Part shown: in pieces, positions 26,908-36,762 of the stretch
Layout: every line of letters starts with the position of its first letter
Position numbering within the stretch: position 1 is the stretch's first letter
Source: Acidobacteriota bacterium
GTDB taxonomy: Bacteria; Acidobacteriota; Polarisedimenticolia; J045
Assembly (NCBI GenBank): GCA_030949985.1
Contig: JAUZRX010000006.1
Location: 1-64,000, forward strand
Direction of reading: 5' to 3'
Length of the DNA stretch: 64,000 bases
Notes under the pieces: model-generated
The model's database searches: none
What the model was told of the DNA's origin: nothing
Seen by the model: only the letters and a program-made list of their open reading frames with translations
Position numbers and translations under genes: made by a program

Positions 26908-27357
26908 TCAGCGTTGGGCGAGCGCGGTCGCCGTTTCGCTGCGGGGATAGCCCTCGCGCAGGGTCACCAGGCCGGGCAACAGGGCCGTGGGGCGAAGCTC
27001 GACCCGTGTCGTGTGGCGCGACGAGGGGAAGCGGGGATCGCGGAAGCGCAGGCTGCGCAGGTGGAGCAGTCCGGCGGCGCCCCTTTCGAGCACCAGCAGG
27101 GCCTGTTGATCGACCCGCACGAGACCCCATCCGCCGTCGAGCAGGCCCACGCGCCGACCGTTGATCTCGACGATCAGCACCGAGCGAATCCCCGCGTGAC
27201 GCAAGACGAGTTCGCCGGCGGGATAGACCTGGTCACCGATGACGATGGGTTCATCGAGCTGGAAGGTGATCGTCTTGCCCAAGGTCGAACCGGTGGAGAT
27301 CAGGACCACGACGAAGACCAGGGCGGCGATCGGGGTGATGGAGCGGAAGTTCCTCAT
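26908..27357 (-). CDS. Small secreted protein of unknown function
   Basis: 149 residues. ATG 27357 is chosen because GAGGAGG sits nine bases upstream; ATG 27366 would abut that site. A signal peptide (A-A-L-V-F-V-V-V-L-I-S-T-G-S-T-L-G-K) covers about 1-27. The mature part is beta-rich (I-T-F-Q-L-D-E-P-I-V-I-G; L-V-L-R-H-A-G-I-R-S-V-L-I-V-E-I-N-G) and Arg-rich near the end. There are no cysteines and no known motif. A sigma-54-type promoter and a palindrome lie upstream and a terminator downstream, so it looks like a separately controlled unit. I do not recognise a family. Confidence 0.8.
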   Translation of the reverse strand: MRNFRSITPIAALVFVVVLISTGSTLGKTITFQLDEPIVIGDQVYPAGELVLRHAGIRSVLIVEINGRRVGLLDGGWGLVRVDQQALLVLERGAAGLLHLRSLRFRDPRFPSSRHTTRVELRPTALLPGLVTLREGYPRSETATALAQR

Positions 27358-27507
27358 GGTCGGCATCCTCCTCGCAGAGCGGGAGCAAGGCTGCGGCCGC
27401 CGTGAGAATCGGGCATGCCTCGTGAAGGCGGCGGCCCGTGGCCCTCATCCCGGTGTCTGCCTCCCGGGATGATCTGTCTCGACCCAACTCAGCTTCCGTC
27501 CCGGTAT

Positions 27508-27528
27508 TTAGCAATTGTCATGCCTGAC
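27508..27528 (-). promoter_or_regulatory. Sigma-54-type (-24/-12) promoter of the small secreted-protein gene
   Basis: Minus strand reads CAGGCATGACAATTGCTAA. GG (plus 27523-27524) and GC (27511-27512) are exactly ten bases apart, and the -12 half TTGCT fits the TTGCW consensus. The predicted start would leave a leader of about 140 nt before ATG 27357. Confidence 0.65.
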
Positions 27529-27613
27529 GTCCCGGTTTTTGGGGAGGGTTAGTAACGCGCTGAAAATATTGAGGATAGGTTTTCTGCCCCTGCCGCGAAG
27601 TCCGGGCCCGGAT

Positions 27614-27628
27614 GTCTCAGGCTGAGAC
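27614..27628. promoter_or_regulatory. Perfect 15-bp palindrome, candidate activator-binding site
   Basis: GTCTCAG-G-CTGAGAC is a perfect 7+1+7 inverted repeat, about 90 bp upstream of the -24 element at 27523, the usual place for a sigma-54 enhancer site. The same half-site GTCTCA/TGAGAC is clustered upstream of the subtilase gene at 48247-49782. Confidence 0.65.
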
Positions 27629-27798
27629 CCCGGTGGCCTGTTTCCAGGGGTTCGGCGGCGGGCGGGAGCGGCTGGATTCCTTTCCGGCATGGCTGCGAGA
27701 ACGCCGGCTGTCCCGGCTTGACGCCGGGTGGGGCAGCACGGAAACTGCCGCCCCGGAGTCCGGCGGCCGTCCGCCGCCGGGGGAGGAGGGACGCGAGC

Positions 27799-28755
27799 AT
27801 GCGAGCCGGAATGCGCGGGCGGCGGGCCGTCGTCGCCCTGGGAGGCAACGCGATCACCCGCCCCGGTGAGGAAGGCTCGGTCGCGCAGGACTACAAGAAC
27901 CTCGAGGAGAGTCTCGACGGGGTGGTGGATCTGCTGGAAGCGGGTTACGAGTTGCTGCTGACCCATGGCAACGGGCCCCAGGTGGGCAACCAGATGATTC
28001 GCGTCGAGCTTTCCGAGGGCGAGGCGCCTGACCTGCCCCTGGACGTGATGGTGGCCGACATCCAGGGGGGGCTGGGCTACATGATCGAGCGGGTGCTGCG
28101 CGCCAAGCTCCGTCGCCGGGGTCTGGCCCACAGGGTTTGCTGCATGTTGACCATGACCGAGGTGCGGGCCGACGATCCGGCCTTCGACAATCCCACCAAG
28201 TTCGTCGGCATCGCCTACCGGGAAGAAGACGTCGAACAGCTCACCCGTGTGCGGGGTTGGGTCCTGCGCGAAGACGAGGGCCGCGGTTGGCGCCGGGTGG
28301 TTCCCTCTCCCGAGCCGGTGGACATCGTCGAGCGCCAGGAGCTGATCACGCTGATGGACGCCGGCGTGGTGGTGATCAGCGGGGGAGGCGGAGGGATTCC
28401 CGTCCGCCGTAACCGCCGCGGCGAGCCGGTGGGGGTCGAGGGGGTGGTGGACAAGGACCTGGCGTCCGCGGTGATCGCCCAGGTGGTGGGGGCCCCGGAG
28501 CTGTTCATCCTCACCGCCGTCGAGCAGGTGATGCTGGACTTCGGCAAGTCGACCCAGCGGGGTATCGACGAGATGAGCGTGGAACAGGCCCGGGCCCATC
28601 TCGCCGCGGGGCAGTTCCCCCCGGGGAGCATGGGGCCCAAGGTGGAGGCCGCCTGCCGCTTCATCGAGGGCGGCGGCGGCCGGGTGCTGATCACCGACAC
28701 CGCCCATCTCTCCCGGGCGCTGGAAGGGCGTACCGGGACCTGGATCACGGCGTGA
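27799..28755 (+). CDS. arcC: Carbamate kinase
   Basis: 318 residues from ATG 27799, with GGGAGGAGGG upstream. Amino-acid-kinase fold: N-terminal V-V-A-L-G-G-N-A-I, T-H-G-N-G-P-Q-V-G-N-Q near residue 60, I-S-G-G-G-G-G-I-P-V near 195 and V-V-D-K-D-L-A near 215. It transfers phosphate from carbamoyl phosphate to ADP, giving ATP and carbamate. The usual arginine-deiminase partners arcA and arcB are not here. The amidase gene that follows, 19 bp on, suggests a role in amide or ureido nitrogen breakdown (inference). Confidence 0.95.
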   Translation: MRAGMRGRRAVVALGGNAITRPGEEGSVAQDYKNLEESLDGVVDLLEAGYELLLTHGNGPQVGNQMIRVELSEGEAPDLPLDVMVADIQGGLGYMIERVLRAKLRRRGLAHRVCCMLTMTEVRADDPAFDNPTKFVGIAYREEDVEQLTRVRGWVLREDEGRGWRRVVPSPEPVDIVERQELITLMDAGVVVISGGGGGIPVRRNRRGEPVGVEGVVDKDLASAVIAQVVGAPELFILTAVEQVMLDFGKSTQRGIDEMSVEQARAHLAAGQFPPGSMGPKVEAACRFIEGGGGRVLITDTAHLSRALEGRTGTWITA

Positions 28756-28774
28756 CGAGCCTGTGGAAGCGGCC

Positions 28775-29593
28775 ATGGACAGCTTGAACATCGCCCTGCT
28801 CCAGATGAGGGTGGGCCCGGACAAGGAGGCCAACCTCGAGCGGGCCGAGACGATGGCGCGGCGGGCGGTCGCCCGGGGGGCCGATCTGCTGGTCCTGCCG
28901 GAGATGTTCAACTGCCCTTACAGGTACGATTTTTTCGCTCCCTTCGCCGAGCCGATTCCCACGGGAGCGACCTGCCGCAGGTTGTCGGCCCTGGCCGCGG
29001 AACTGGGCCGGCTGGTGGTGGGCGGGTCGATTCCCGAGCGGGAGGGGGAGACGCTCTACAACACCGCCACCGTCTGGAGCTCTTCGGGCGAATGTCTCGG
29101 TCGGCACCGCAAGGCCCACCTGTTCGACGTGGATATTCCCGGCGGGATCACCTTCACCGAGTCGCGTGTCTTCAGCCCCGGTACCGGCCCCACCGTCATC
29201 GCCACCGACAGGGCGACTCTCGGGCTGGGTATCTGTTTCGACCTGCGCTTCGCCGACCTGTTTCGGGAGGAGGTCGACCAGGGGGCGGAAGTGCTCGTGC
29301 TCCCCGGCGCCTTCAACACCACCACCGGTCCGGCTCACTGGGAGCCGTTGCTCCGGGCGAGGGCCATCGAGAACACCGTCTTCGTGGCGGCCTGTTCCCC
29401 GGCACCGGCGGCCGACGCTTCCTACCCGGCCTGGGGTCACTCGATGATCGTCGACCCGTGGGGCGAGGTGCTGGCGGCCGCCGGACGGGAAGAGGCGATC
29501 GTCAGCGCGCGGCTGGAGGCTTCCCGCCTGGCGGCGGTGCGCCGGGCGCTGCCGGTGCTCGGCCGTCGGTCCCCTGGGCGACGAAATCGGTGA
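28775..29593 (+). CDS. Nitrilase-family carbon-nitrogen hydrolase (omega-amidase-like)
   Basis: 272 residues from ATG 28775; GTG 28763 is an alternative. The catalytic triad is visible: Glu43 (L-V-L-P-E-M-F), Lys113 (H-R-K-A-H-L-F-D-V-D) and Cys154 (G-L-G-I-C-F-D-L-R-F). The sequence around these residues is closest to the omega-amidase/NIT2 and YafV group, which hydrolyses alpha-ketoglutaramate and related amides. It follows arcC and probably shares its transcript. The last 92 bases overlap, on the opposite strand, the end of the convergent glycosyltransferase gene. Confidence 0.9.
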   Translation: MDSLNIALLQMRVGPDKEANLERAETMARRAVARGADLLVLPEMFNCPYRYDFFAPFAEPIPTGATCRRLSALAAELGRLVVGGSIPEREGETLYNTATVWSSSGECLGRHRKAHLFDVDIPGGITFTESRVFSPGTGPTVIATDRATLGLGICFDLRFADLFREEVDQGAEVLVLPGAFNTTTGPAHWEPLLRARAIENTVFVAACSPAPAADASYPAWGHSMIVDPWGEVLAAAGREEAIVSARLEASRLAAVRRALPVLGRRSPGRRNR

Positions 29594-30503
29594 CGTAGAG
29601 GGGGCGTCCCTTGACCTCCTCGTAGACCCGGCCCAGGTACTCGCCGATGACGCCCAGGCTCAGCAGTTGGACCGCGCCGAGAAAGAGCACCGCGACCATC
29701 AGGGAGGTCCAGCCCGAGACGGTCACGCCGGCGAAGAGCCGGGCCCATACGGCGTAGCCCGCGTAGATCAGGCAAGCCGCCGCCACCAGGAAACCCAGGG
29801 CCGTCGCCGCCCGCAGGGGCAGGAACGAGAACGAGACGGTCGCATCGGCGGCGAAGCGGAGCATCTTGCGCAGCGGGTACTTGGTTTCTCCGGCGAAGCG
29901 TGGCGCCCGCTCGTACTGCAGCGCCACCTGGCGGAAACCGAGCCAGGCGATCATGCCCCGTAGAAAACGGTGATGCTCACCCAGCCGGCTCATGGCGTCG
30001 ACGACCCGTCGGCTGAGCAGGCGGAAATCGCCGGTGTCCACGGGAATGTCCACGGAGGTCATGCGGCGCAGAAAGCGGTAGAAGGCGGCTGCCGTGAGTT
30101 TCTTGAACAGGCTCTCGCCTGCGCGGGCGACACGCTGGCCGTAGACCACGTCGTAGCCCTCACGCCAGCGCTCGAGCATGGCCGGGATCACCTCCGGAGG
30201 GTCCTGCAAATCCGCGTCGATGATCACCACCGCCTGCCCCCGGGCGTGGTCCAGCCCGGCGGTGACGGCGAGCTGGTGACCGAAGTTGCGGGCCAGGTTG
30301 ACCAGGGTGACCCGCGGGTCCCGCTCCCGCAGTTCGACCATGATTTCCAGCGAGCGGTCCCGGCTGCCGTCGTTGACCAGCAGGATCTCGTAGCTCTCGT
30401 CCAGTTTCTCGAGAACCTCGGTCAGGCGTGCGTACATGTGAGGCAGGACTTCCTCCTCGTTGTAGACCGGGATCACCACGCTCAGCAGGGGAGCCTTGCT
30501 CAT
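29502..30503 (-). CDS. Glycosyltransferase family 2, dolichyl/undecaprenyl-phosphate sugar synthase type (GtrB/DPM-like)
   Basis: 333 residues from ATG 30503 (ATGA overlap with the previous gene). GT-A domain in about 1-235: V-V-I-P-V-Y-N-E-E-E, D-A-D-L-Q-D-P-P metal-binding motif near 97 and a W-L-G-F-R-Q region. Two membrane helices follow (about 240-305), as in GtrB. It should load a sugar onto a polyprenyl phosphate. The Pro/Ala-rich tail (about 310-333) is antisense to the amidase gene and may be poorly conserved. Confidence 0.9.
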   Translation of the reverse strand: MSKAPLLSVVIPVYNEEEVLPHMYARLTEVLEKLDESYEILLVNDGSRDRSLEIMVELRERDPRVTLVNLARNFGHQLAVTAGLDHARGQAVVIIDADLQDPPEVIPAMLERWREGYDVVYGQRVARAGESLFKKLTAAAFYRFLRRMTSVDIPVDTGDFRLLSRRVVDAMSRLGEHHRFLRGMIAWLGFRQVALQYERAPRFAGETKYPLRKMLRFAADATVSFSFLPLRAATALGFLVAAACLIYAGYAVWARLFAGVTVSGWTSLMVAVLFLGAVQLLSLGVIGEYLGRVYEEVKGRPLYVTDFVAQGTDGRAPAAPGAPPPGGKPPAAR

Positions 30504-31987
30504 CGGGACACCTTTTCGAGCAGCCACCAGCGACCGCTGTGGACCGTCTCGCGGATCTGGCCTTCGGAACCGCGGAACAGGCGGCGCCAGCGTTCGGAGT
30601 TCGCGCGCACCACGAAGGCATCGTAGAGGTGCCGTTCGCGGACCCAGGAGAATTTTTCGGGAGACGTCTCGTAACCGATGGGTACGGCGGCCGAGGGCTG
30701 GCGGCGGTAGCGCAGCAGCTCGGGATAGTGCTGGGCGAAGGAAAAACTGACAAAGCCGCCCCGCATCACCTGGTACCACACCGGGTGATGCATGAAGACC
30801 GGAAACTCCGCGGCGATGCCGGGCGAGCGCAGGTCGAAGATCAGCATGCGCAGGCTGCGCCCCGGTTCCAGCGTCTCGATGATCGGGTCGATGTTCCGGG
30901 CTTGCCGGTCGAAGATTCGATGTCGGGCCGTCAGCACTCCCATCCAGCCCACCACCAGCAGAACGATCAGCCCCGCCGCGACCTGCCGCCGTCTGCCGGC
31001 GGCGGGCATCCGCAGGGTGAGGATCAGCAGCAGGGCGAGGAAGATCGCGAAGCGCTGGTAGAGCATCGCCACGCCGAAACCGAAGACGGGGAAGAGCAGG
31101 TAGACCGCCGTGGCCAGGACCAGGGACGGTCCCAGGCGTCCTCCCCGCCGGGGCCGCACCCCCGCCGCCGGCAGCAGCAGGACGCCGAGCAGCAGGGCGC
31201 CGGCGGCCAGGGGATCCCGGGCGCCGCCGAGCAGGGTGCCGGGCCACTCGGGCAGCCGGCGGAGCAGCGGGCCCCAGGTGGTGCCCAGGTGCACCTGGCT
31301 TTCTGCTCCCAGGGCGCGGAGGATCCAGGCCAGGGCCAGGGGCAGGGGGGTCAGCAGGGGGCCGAGACGGCGCAGCAGGGCCCCGGGCCGCGGCGAGCCC
31401 GGCAGGAGCAGGGACAGGGCCAGCAGCCCGACCACCCCCAGCGCCAGCACGTGGCCGAAGAAAAGCAGGATACCGGCCCCCCCCAGCCACAAGGCCCGGA
31501 TCCCCGTGGGGCGTCGGCGGTAATGCAGCACCTCGGCCAGGTAGAGCAGGCCGAGGGGAACCGCGATCAGGTAGTTGAGAAAGCCCCAGTAGAAGGAGAA
31601 GCCGAAGGCCAGGGGAAGGGTCAGCAGGGCCGGCCAGGGCTCCGCGTCGACCGCACGCAGGGCGCGCCAGGCGGCCAGGGGCAGGCCGAGCACCGCCAGG
31701 GTGACCACGGCCTTGATGGCCAGGAAAGGACCCATCACCGCCGCCAGGGCCCGCGCGATGGAATAGCCGAGCAGGTAGGGTGTGAAAAAGTTGAACTCGT
31801 AGAGCTTGGCGTAGCCGAGGGCCGGATCGTCCCACGCCTGCCAGATCGCGACCTGGGCCGCATGCTGGGGTAAATCCACCATGGGCAGGTAGCGCACGGC
31901 CCACAGGGGGAAGAGCGCGGCCGCCAGGCAGGCGAGCAGCGCGAGGCGGAAACCGCGGTCCGCGGCCGTGGGACGGGGGTGCTTCAT
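30500..31987 (-). CDS. Polytopic membrane protein, possible GT-C type glycosyltransferase
   Basis: 495 residues from ATG 31987. About ten hydrophobic helices lie in 15-385, followed by a soluble C-terminal domain of about 110 residues. D-L-P-Q-H near residue 39 sits just after the first helix, where GT-C enzymes often carry an acidic catalytic residue. Its overlap with a polyprenyl-phosphate sugar synthase gene supports a role in transferring that sugar outside the membrane. I do not recognise a named family, so function is inferred from context. Confidence 0.75.
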   Translation of the reverse strand: MKHPRPTAADRGFRLALLACLAAALFPLWAVRYLPMVDLPQHAAQVAIWQAWDDPALGYAKLYEFNFFTPYLLGYSIARALAAVMGPFLAIKAVVTLAVLGLPLAAWRALRAVDAEPWPALLTLPLAFGFSFYWGFLNYLIAVPLGLLYLAEVLHYRRRPTGIRALWLGGAGILLFFGHVLALGVVGLLALSLLLPGSPRPGALLRRLGPLLTPLPLALAWILRALGAESQVHLGTTWGPLLRRLPEWPGTLLGGARDPLAAGALLLGVLLLPAAGVRPRRGGRLGPSLVLATAVYLLFPVFGFGVAMLYQRFAIFLALLLILTLRMPAAGRRRQVAAGLIVLLVVGWMGVLTARHRIFDRQARNIDPIIETLEPGRSLRMLIFDLRSPGIAAEFPVFMHHPVWYQVMRGGFVSFSFAQHYPELLRYRRQPSAAVPIGYETSPEKFSWVRERHLYDAFVVRANSERWRRLFRGSEGQIRETVHSGRWWLLEKVSR

Positions 31988-32018
31988 CGCGCCCGTATAC
32001 GCAGATGCCCGGGGACTG

Positions 32019-32708
32019 TCAACATCGGCGGGCGGCGACCATGTGCTGGGCGCCGAGGGGAAGGGCGCCGAGACGGGCCTCGATCCGCCGCCAGCGATCG
32101 CCCCGCCAGGGGAAGAAGAGGATGTAGCGCGATTCGACGCACTCGAGTCCCGCCCGCTGCAGGCGGCGGCGGGACTCGCGGCGCCGGAGCAGGATCGCAT
32201 CCTCGTCGAAGGGGCAGCGGGAGACCGCACGGCGGGTGAGGGGGTTCCACGGGTTGTGCTCGAGGATCGCGGCCAGTCCCCCCGGACGCAGGGTGCGGGC
32301 CATCTCCGCGATCAGGGGGTCACGCTCCGCGGGCTGCACGTGGTGCATGACATTGATCGCGAAGACGAGGTCGAAGCGCTGGTCCTCGAAGGGCAGGTGC
32401 CGGCCGTCGAAGGCCTTGAAGAAGGCGCGCGGGTGATTCTCCCGGGCGCGGCGGATGGAGTCGGCCGAGACGTCCACGCCGTGGACCTCGCCGCAATGTT
32501 CCACCAGGAAGCTCTCGGTCAGGCCCACCCCGCAGCCCACGTCCAGCAGGGCGAGTTCCGCGCACGATCCGAGATGCCGGCGTGCGGCCTGCAGCAGGAC
32601 CCGCGCCTTGACCTCCGTGAAGAAGGCCACGTCCTGGCCGGCGAAGTCGATGGACTGTTGCACCACCTCCGCGTAGTCTTCGCTGTAGCGGTCGAAGTCC
32701 CCGCCCAC
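32019..32708 (-). CDS. SAM-dependent methyltransferase, class I
   Basis: 229 residues from GTG 32708 (AGGAG five bases upstream; GTG 32714 overlaps the previous stop as GTGA but has no spacing from that site). Motif I L-L-D-V-G-C-G-V-G near residue 58, the acidic residue in V-H-G-V-D-V near 79 and F-D-L-V-F-A-I-N-V-M-H-H mark a Methyltransf_11-like fold. A UbiE/glycan-modifying type is plausible. Substrate unknown; the neighbours suggest a surface glycan or its lipid carrier. Confidence 0.85.
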   Translation of the reverse strand: MGGDFDRYSEDYAEVVQQSIDFAGQDVAFFTEVKARVLLQAARRHLGSCAELALLDVGCGVGLTESFLVEHCGEVHGVDVSADSIRRARENHPRAFFKAFDGRHLPFEDQRFDLVFAINVMHHVQPAERDPLIAEMARTLRPGGLAAILEHNPWNPLTRRAVSRCPFDEDAILLRRRESRRRLQRAGLECVESRYILFFPWRGDRWRRIEARLGALPLGAQHMVAARRC

Positions 32709-32710
32709 CG

Positions 32711-34522
32711 TCACTCCTCTCCCAGCAGGGCCACGATGGCCAGGGCCGCCTGGCGTCGGCGCCGGTCGAATGCCCCGGTGGTCCAGTCGCGGCTTCCCGC
32801 CTCCCATCGGCCACTGACCGAGTCCACGCGTCCGATGGCGCGCACGCTGGTGGGAGTGGCCCGGCGGATCTCTGCGAGGACCTGCCGACCCCGCTGGAGG
32901 GCCGCGGCGGGACCCCGCCCCTGCTCGACCAGGGTGCTGAGTAACTGCAAGTACTTCAGATCGTCGATGCCCTCCCGCGCCGCTTCCCAGTCCCGCAGGT
33001 AGCTGCGGCCGCCCTCGTACTCGGTGCTGACGTTCTTCCACTGCCAGAGCATCACGTGGTCGAGCTGCAGGCGATGCGCCAGGTAGCCGGCGAGAAAGCG
33101 CGTACCGGCCGGCTGGTTGCCGTAGATGTTGATGTAGGTGCCGTAGTGATCACCGGCGGCGCGAGTCCGCTCGAGGGTCTCGGGGCCGAGGTACTTGTTG
33201 TGGTAGGAGCGGGTGCGCAGGAAGGGCTCGAGGAGCAGGGCCGGTTCGGGGCCCACGGGGCGGAACCAGAGTTTGGCGGGGTCGGGCTCGGAGACCGTGG
33301 GTTCGTTGCAGGTGATCATGCCGTCGGCGCCCGCCTCGTCCGCGGCCCGGGCGAGGAGGATGGCCAGCCGCATGGCGCCCCGGGAGTGATGGGGTTCGTC
33401 GATCAGGTAGTACCACAGGCCCGGCCAGCCGTGGGCCCGTCCCACTTCTTCCAGGGTGCGGAAGGCCGCCAGCCAGCCCTGGTAGACCTTCCGCCCCCAG
33501 AAGGTGTTCGGCGGCGCTGAAGGATCCGGCGTGGGGTAGTAGGGTCCCCGCTGGCGTTCCACCTCGCTGACCGCCCGGCCCGGGGTGTGGAGCAGGGTGT
33601 AGCCGGTCGGATCTTCCAGACGGTCGATTTTCTCTCCGCCCGGTCCGGTGAGCCCCGCCTGGGCCAGGGCGGCGGGAATCGAACCCGTCAGGTGGGAGTG
33701 AAGCATCACTCCCACGGGATGTTCGATCCCCAGCCCGTGGCGCCGCGCCATCTCCACCACCTCGACGACCTTCGAAAAGCGGTCGGTGTACTCGAAACGG
33801 CCGCCGGCGTAGTAACGGGGGACGACCCGCTTGGGCCAGCCGTGGTTGACCACCACCGTGTTCATCCCATGCCGGCGGGCGTCGATGAAGTTCTGTTCGG
33901 AGAGGGGATAGTTGTTGCCGTAGAGAAAAAACGAGGGGCGCGCTTCGGGGAGGGTGAAAGGCAGCACCTCCACTTCCAGCGACAGCCCGGGCAGGTCCCT
34001 GCGCGAGGGAGCCTCGAGTCGCAGGTGGCCGAGGTAGGTCCCGGCCGGGGCGTCGGAGGGGACGTGGACGGTCACCCAGAATTGCCGGCTGCCCCGGGCC
34101 GGCACGTCCGCCGCCGGGGCGGCGTCGAGGTAGCCCGGGAGAAGTTCGTGGTGGCGGGGCCGGACCCAGCGGGGCATGGGTTTCATGTAGCGTGTGATCA
34201 GGATCTCGATCGCGGAGGCGTCGATCCGCGCCCCGCCGGGCCCCTCGAGGTCGGACGCCACCAGCCGGGCGCCGGGCAGGGCCCGGTGCGAAAAGACCCC
34301 CACGCTGGCGGGCTCGTACTCGTCCCGGGCGGCGAAAAGACGGACGGGGCGGGCGATTTCCCCGGGTTCCGGCACGGTTTCGAGGTAGATCGGTTCCAGG
34401 TAGTGCCGGGAGTAGAGCACCACGTCCTGCTCGGGCAGGGGAGGGGCGCCGCAGGCGGTCAGCAGCACCGCCGCGGCCAGGCCCGCCGCCAGGGCCGGGA
34501 ATGCGTTTCGCGCGGTCTTCAT
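32711..34522 (-). CDS. Lipoprotein with DUF4091 / GH123-like glycosidase domain
   Basis: 603 residues from ATG 34522. The lipoprotein signal ends in L-L-T-A-C-G (Cys24). A beta-sandwich of about 200 residues precedes a TIM-barrel-like domain (about 215-560) with Y-L-I-D-E-P-H near residue 370, where the D-E pair is the likely acid/base site. W-Q-W-K-N and Y-E-G-G-R follow near 515-525. This matches DUF4091 proteins, related to family 123 N-acetylgalactosaminidases. It is probably an envelope glycosidase acting on an amino-sugar glycan. Confidence 0.78.
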   Translation of the reverse strand: MKTARNAFPALAAGLAAAVLLTACGAPPLPEQDVVLYSRHYLEPIYLETVPEPGEIARPVRLFAARDEYEPASVGVFSHRALPGARLVASDLEGPGGARIDASAIEILITRYMKPMPRWVRPRHHELLPGYLDAAPAADVPARGSRQFWVTVHVPSDAPAGTYLGHLRLEAPSRRDLPGLSLEVEVLPFTLPEARPSFFLYGNNYPLSEQNFIDARRHGMNTVVVNHGWPKRVVPRYYAGGRFEYTDRFSKVVEVVEMARRHGLGIEHPVGVMLHSHLTGSIPAALAQAGLTGPGGEKIDRLEDPTGYTLLHTPGRAVSEVERQRGPYYPTPDPSAPPNTFWGRKVYQGWLAAFRTLEEVGRAHGWPGLWYYLIDEPHHSRGAMRLAILLARAADEAGADGMITCNEPTVSEPDPAKLWFRPVGPEPALLLEPFLRTRSYHNKYLGPETLERTRAAGDHYGTYINIYGNQPAGTRFLAGYLAHRLQLDHVMLWQWKNVSTEYEGGRSYLRDWEAAREGIDDLKYLQLLSTLVEQGRGPAAALQRGRQVLAEIRRATPTSVRAIGRVDSVSGRWEAGSRDWTTGAFDRRRRQAALAIVALLGEE

Positions 34523-34734
34523 CGTCGTCTCCCTTCCGCGGGGGCCTTCCTCCCGGGTGACGCCGTCTTCCGGGGTGACGGGATTATACGGGGGCTGGAA
34601 CGGGCTTTTTCGCCGAAGCGCCGGGGCGGGTATTCTGGGCCCGGCGCGGCGGGGCTGGCTTCCGGCCCCCGGCGGGACCCATATTAGAATCCGATTTGGC
34701 ACCGATGACGCCCTGGAGGCGAGGAGAGCAGAGT

Positions 34735-36201
<1,467 letters not shown>

Positions 36202-36224
36202 GTCCCTCTCCGGGCGGCGGGACG

Positions 36225-36259
36225 GGGCCGAAGCCGACAGGCGGCTTCGGCCCTTTCTT
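36225..36259 (+). terminator. Rho-independent terminator after ahcY
   Basis: GGGCCGAAGCCG (36225-36236) pairs with CGGCTTCGGCCC (36242-36253), a 12-bp stem with a five-base loop, followed by TTTCTT. It lies 23 bp after the ahcY stop. Confidence 0.85.
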
Positions 36260-36276
36260 GCATGGCGAGGCAGGGT

Positions 36277-36762
36277 TCAGGTTTTCATCCGTTCCACCCG
36301 GCGGAGCACGGCCTCCAGGGTGCGCCGGGGAATGCGCAGATGGACGCTCTGCTCGTGGTCGACGATCTGGATCACGAGGCAGGAGCCTTCCTGGGCGACG
36401 CGGACCTTGTGCCGGGGAGCGTCGACGGAGACCAGGACGACTTCCGGCAGCCGCGGGAGGCTGTCGGCCAGCAGGCCGGCCAGCGCGCCGTAGGGCGCGA
36501 ACGTCTCGCGGGCCTGGTCGGGCATGAGCCGGCCGGGGAGCATGGCGAGAGCCACGTCCACGATGCCCGCGGGCAGGACCAGCCGCACACGGCCGCCATG
36601 GGGCCCCGGTGCGCTGATTTCCACGGAAAGGGTGCCGGCTCGAGCCACGGTCGCCCCGGCCCAGGCCAGGCTCGCCGCCAGCAGCAGGACCATCACCGCC
36701 AGCAGCAGGACCATCACCGCCGGCAGCAGGATCGGCCGCATCCGGGGCGGGCGCTGCATCAT
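36277..36762 (-). CDS. Hypothetical membrane-anchored or secreted protein, paralogue of the upstream gene
   Basis: 161 residues from ATG 36762 (ATGA overlap). The N-terminus has an unusually long hydrophobic run, about residues 10-37, made by two exact copies of V-M-V-L-L-L-A. The rest shares a layout with the 36759-37307 product: a V-R-V-A-x-E core strand, then V-I-Q-I-V-D-H-E-Q-S-V-H-L-R-I-P. No known family recognised. The pair are probably exported proteins acting together. Confidence 0.72.
   Translation of the reverse strand: MMQRPPRMRPILLPAVMVLLLAVMVLLLAASLAWAGATVARAGTLSVEISAPGPHGGRVRLVLPAGIVDVALAMLPGRLMPDQARETFAPYGALAGLLADSLPRLPEVVLVSVDAPRHKVRVAQEGSCLVIQIVDHEQSVHLRIPRRTLEAVLRRVERMKT
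36676..36717 (-). repeat. Exact 21-bp tandem duplication in a signal-peptide region
   Basis: Two identical 21-bp units (36676-36696, 36697-36717) encode the heptapeptide V-M-V-L-L-L-A twice; a partial third copy begins at 36718. The copies are perfect, so the duplication is recent. Confidence 0.85.

Noticed and set aside
34694-34712. A sigma-54-like GG-N10-GC (TTGGCACC ... ACGCC) before ahcY
   Set aside because: The -12 half lacks TT before GC, and the predicted start would fall on the ribosome-binding site. Probably chance.
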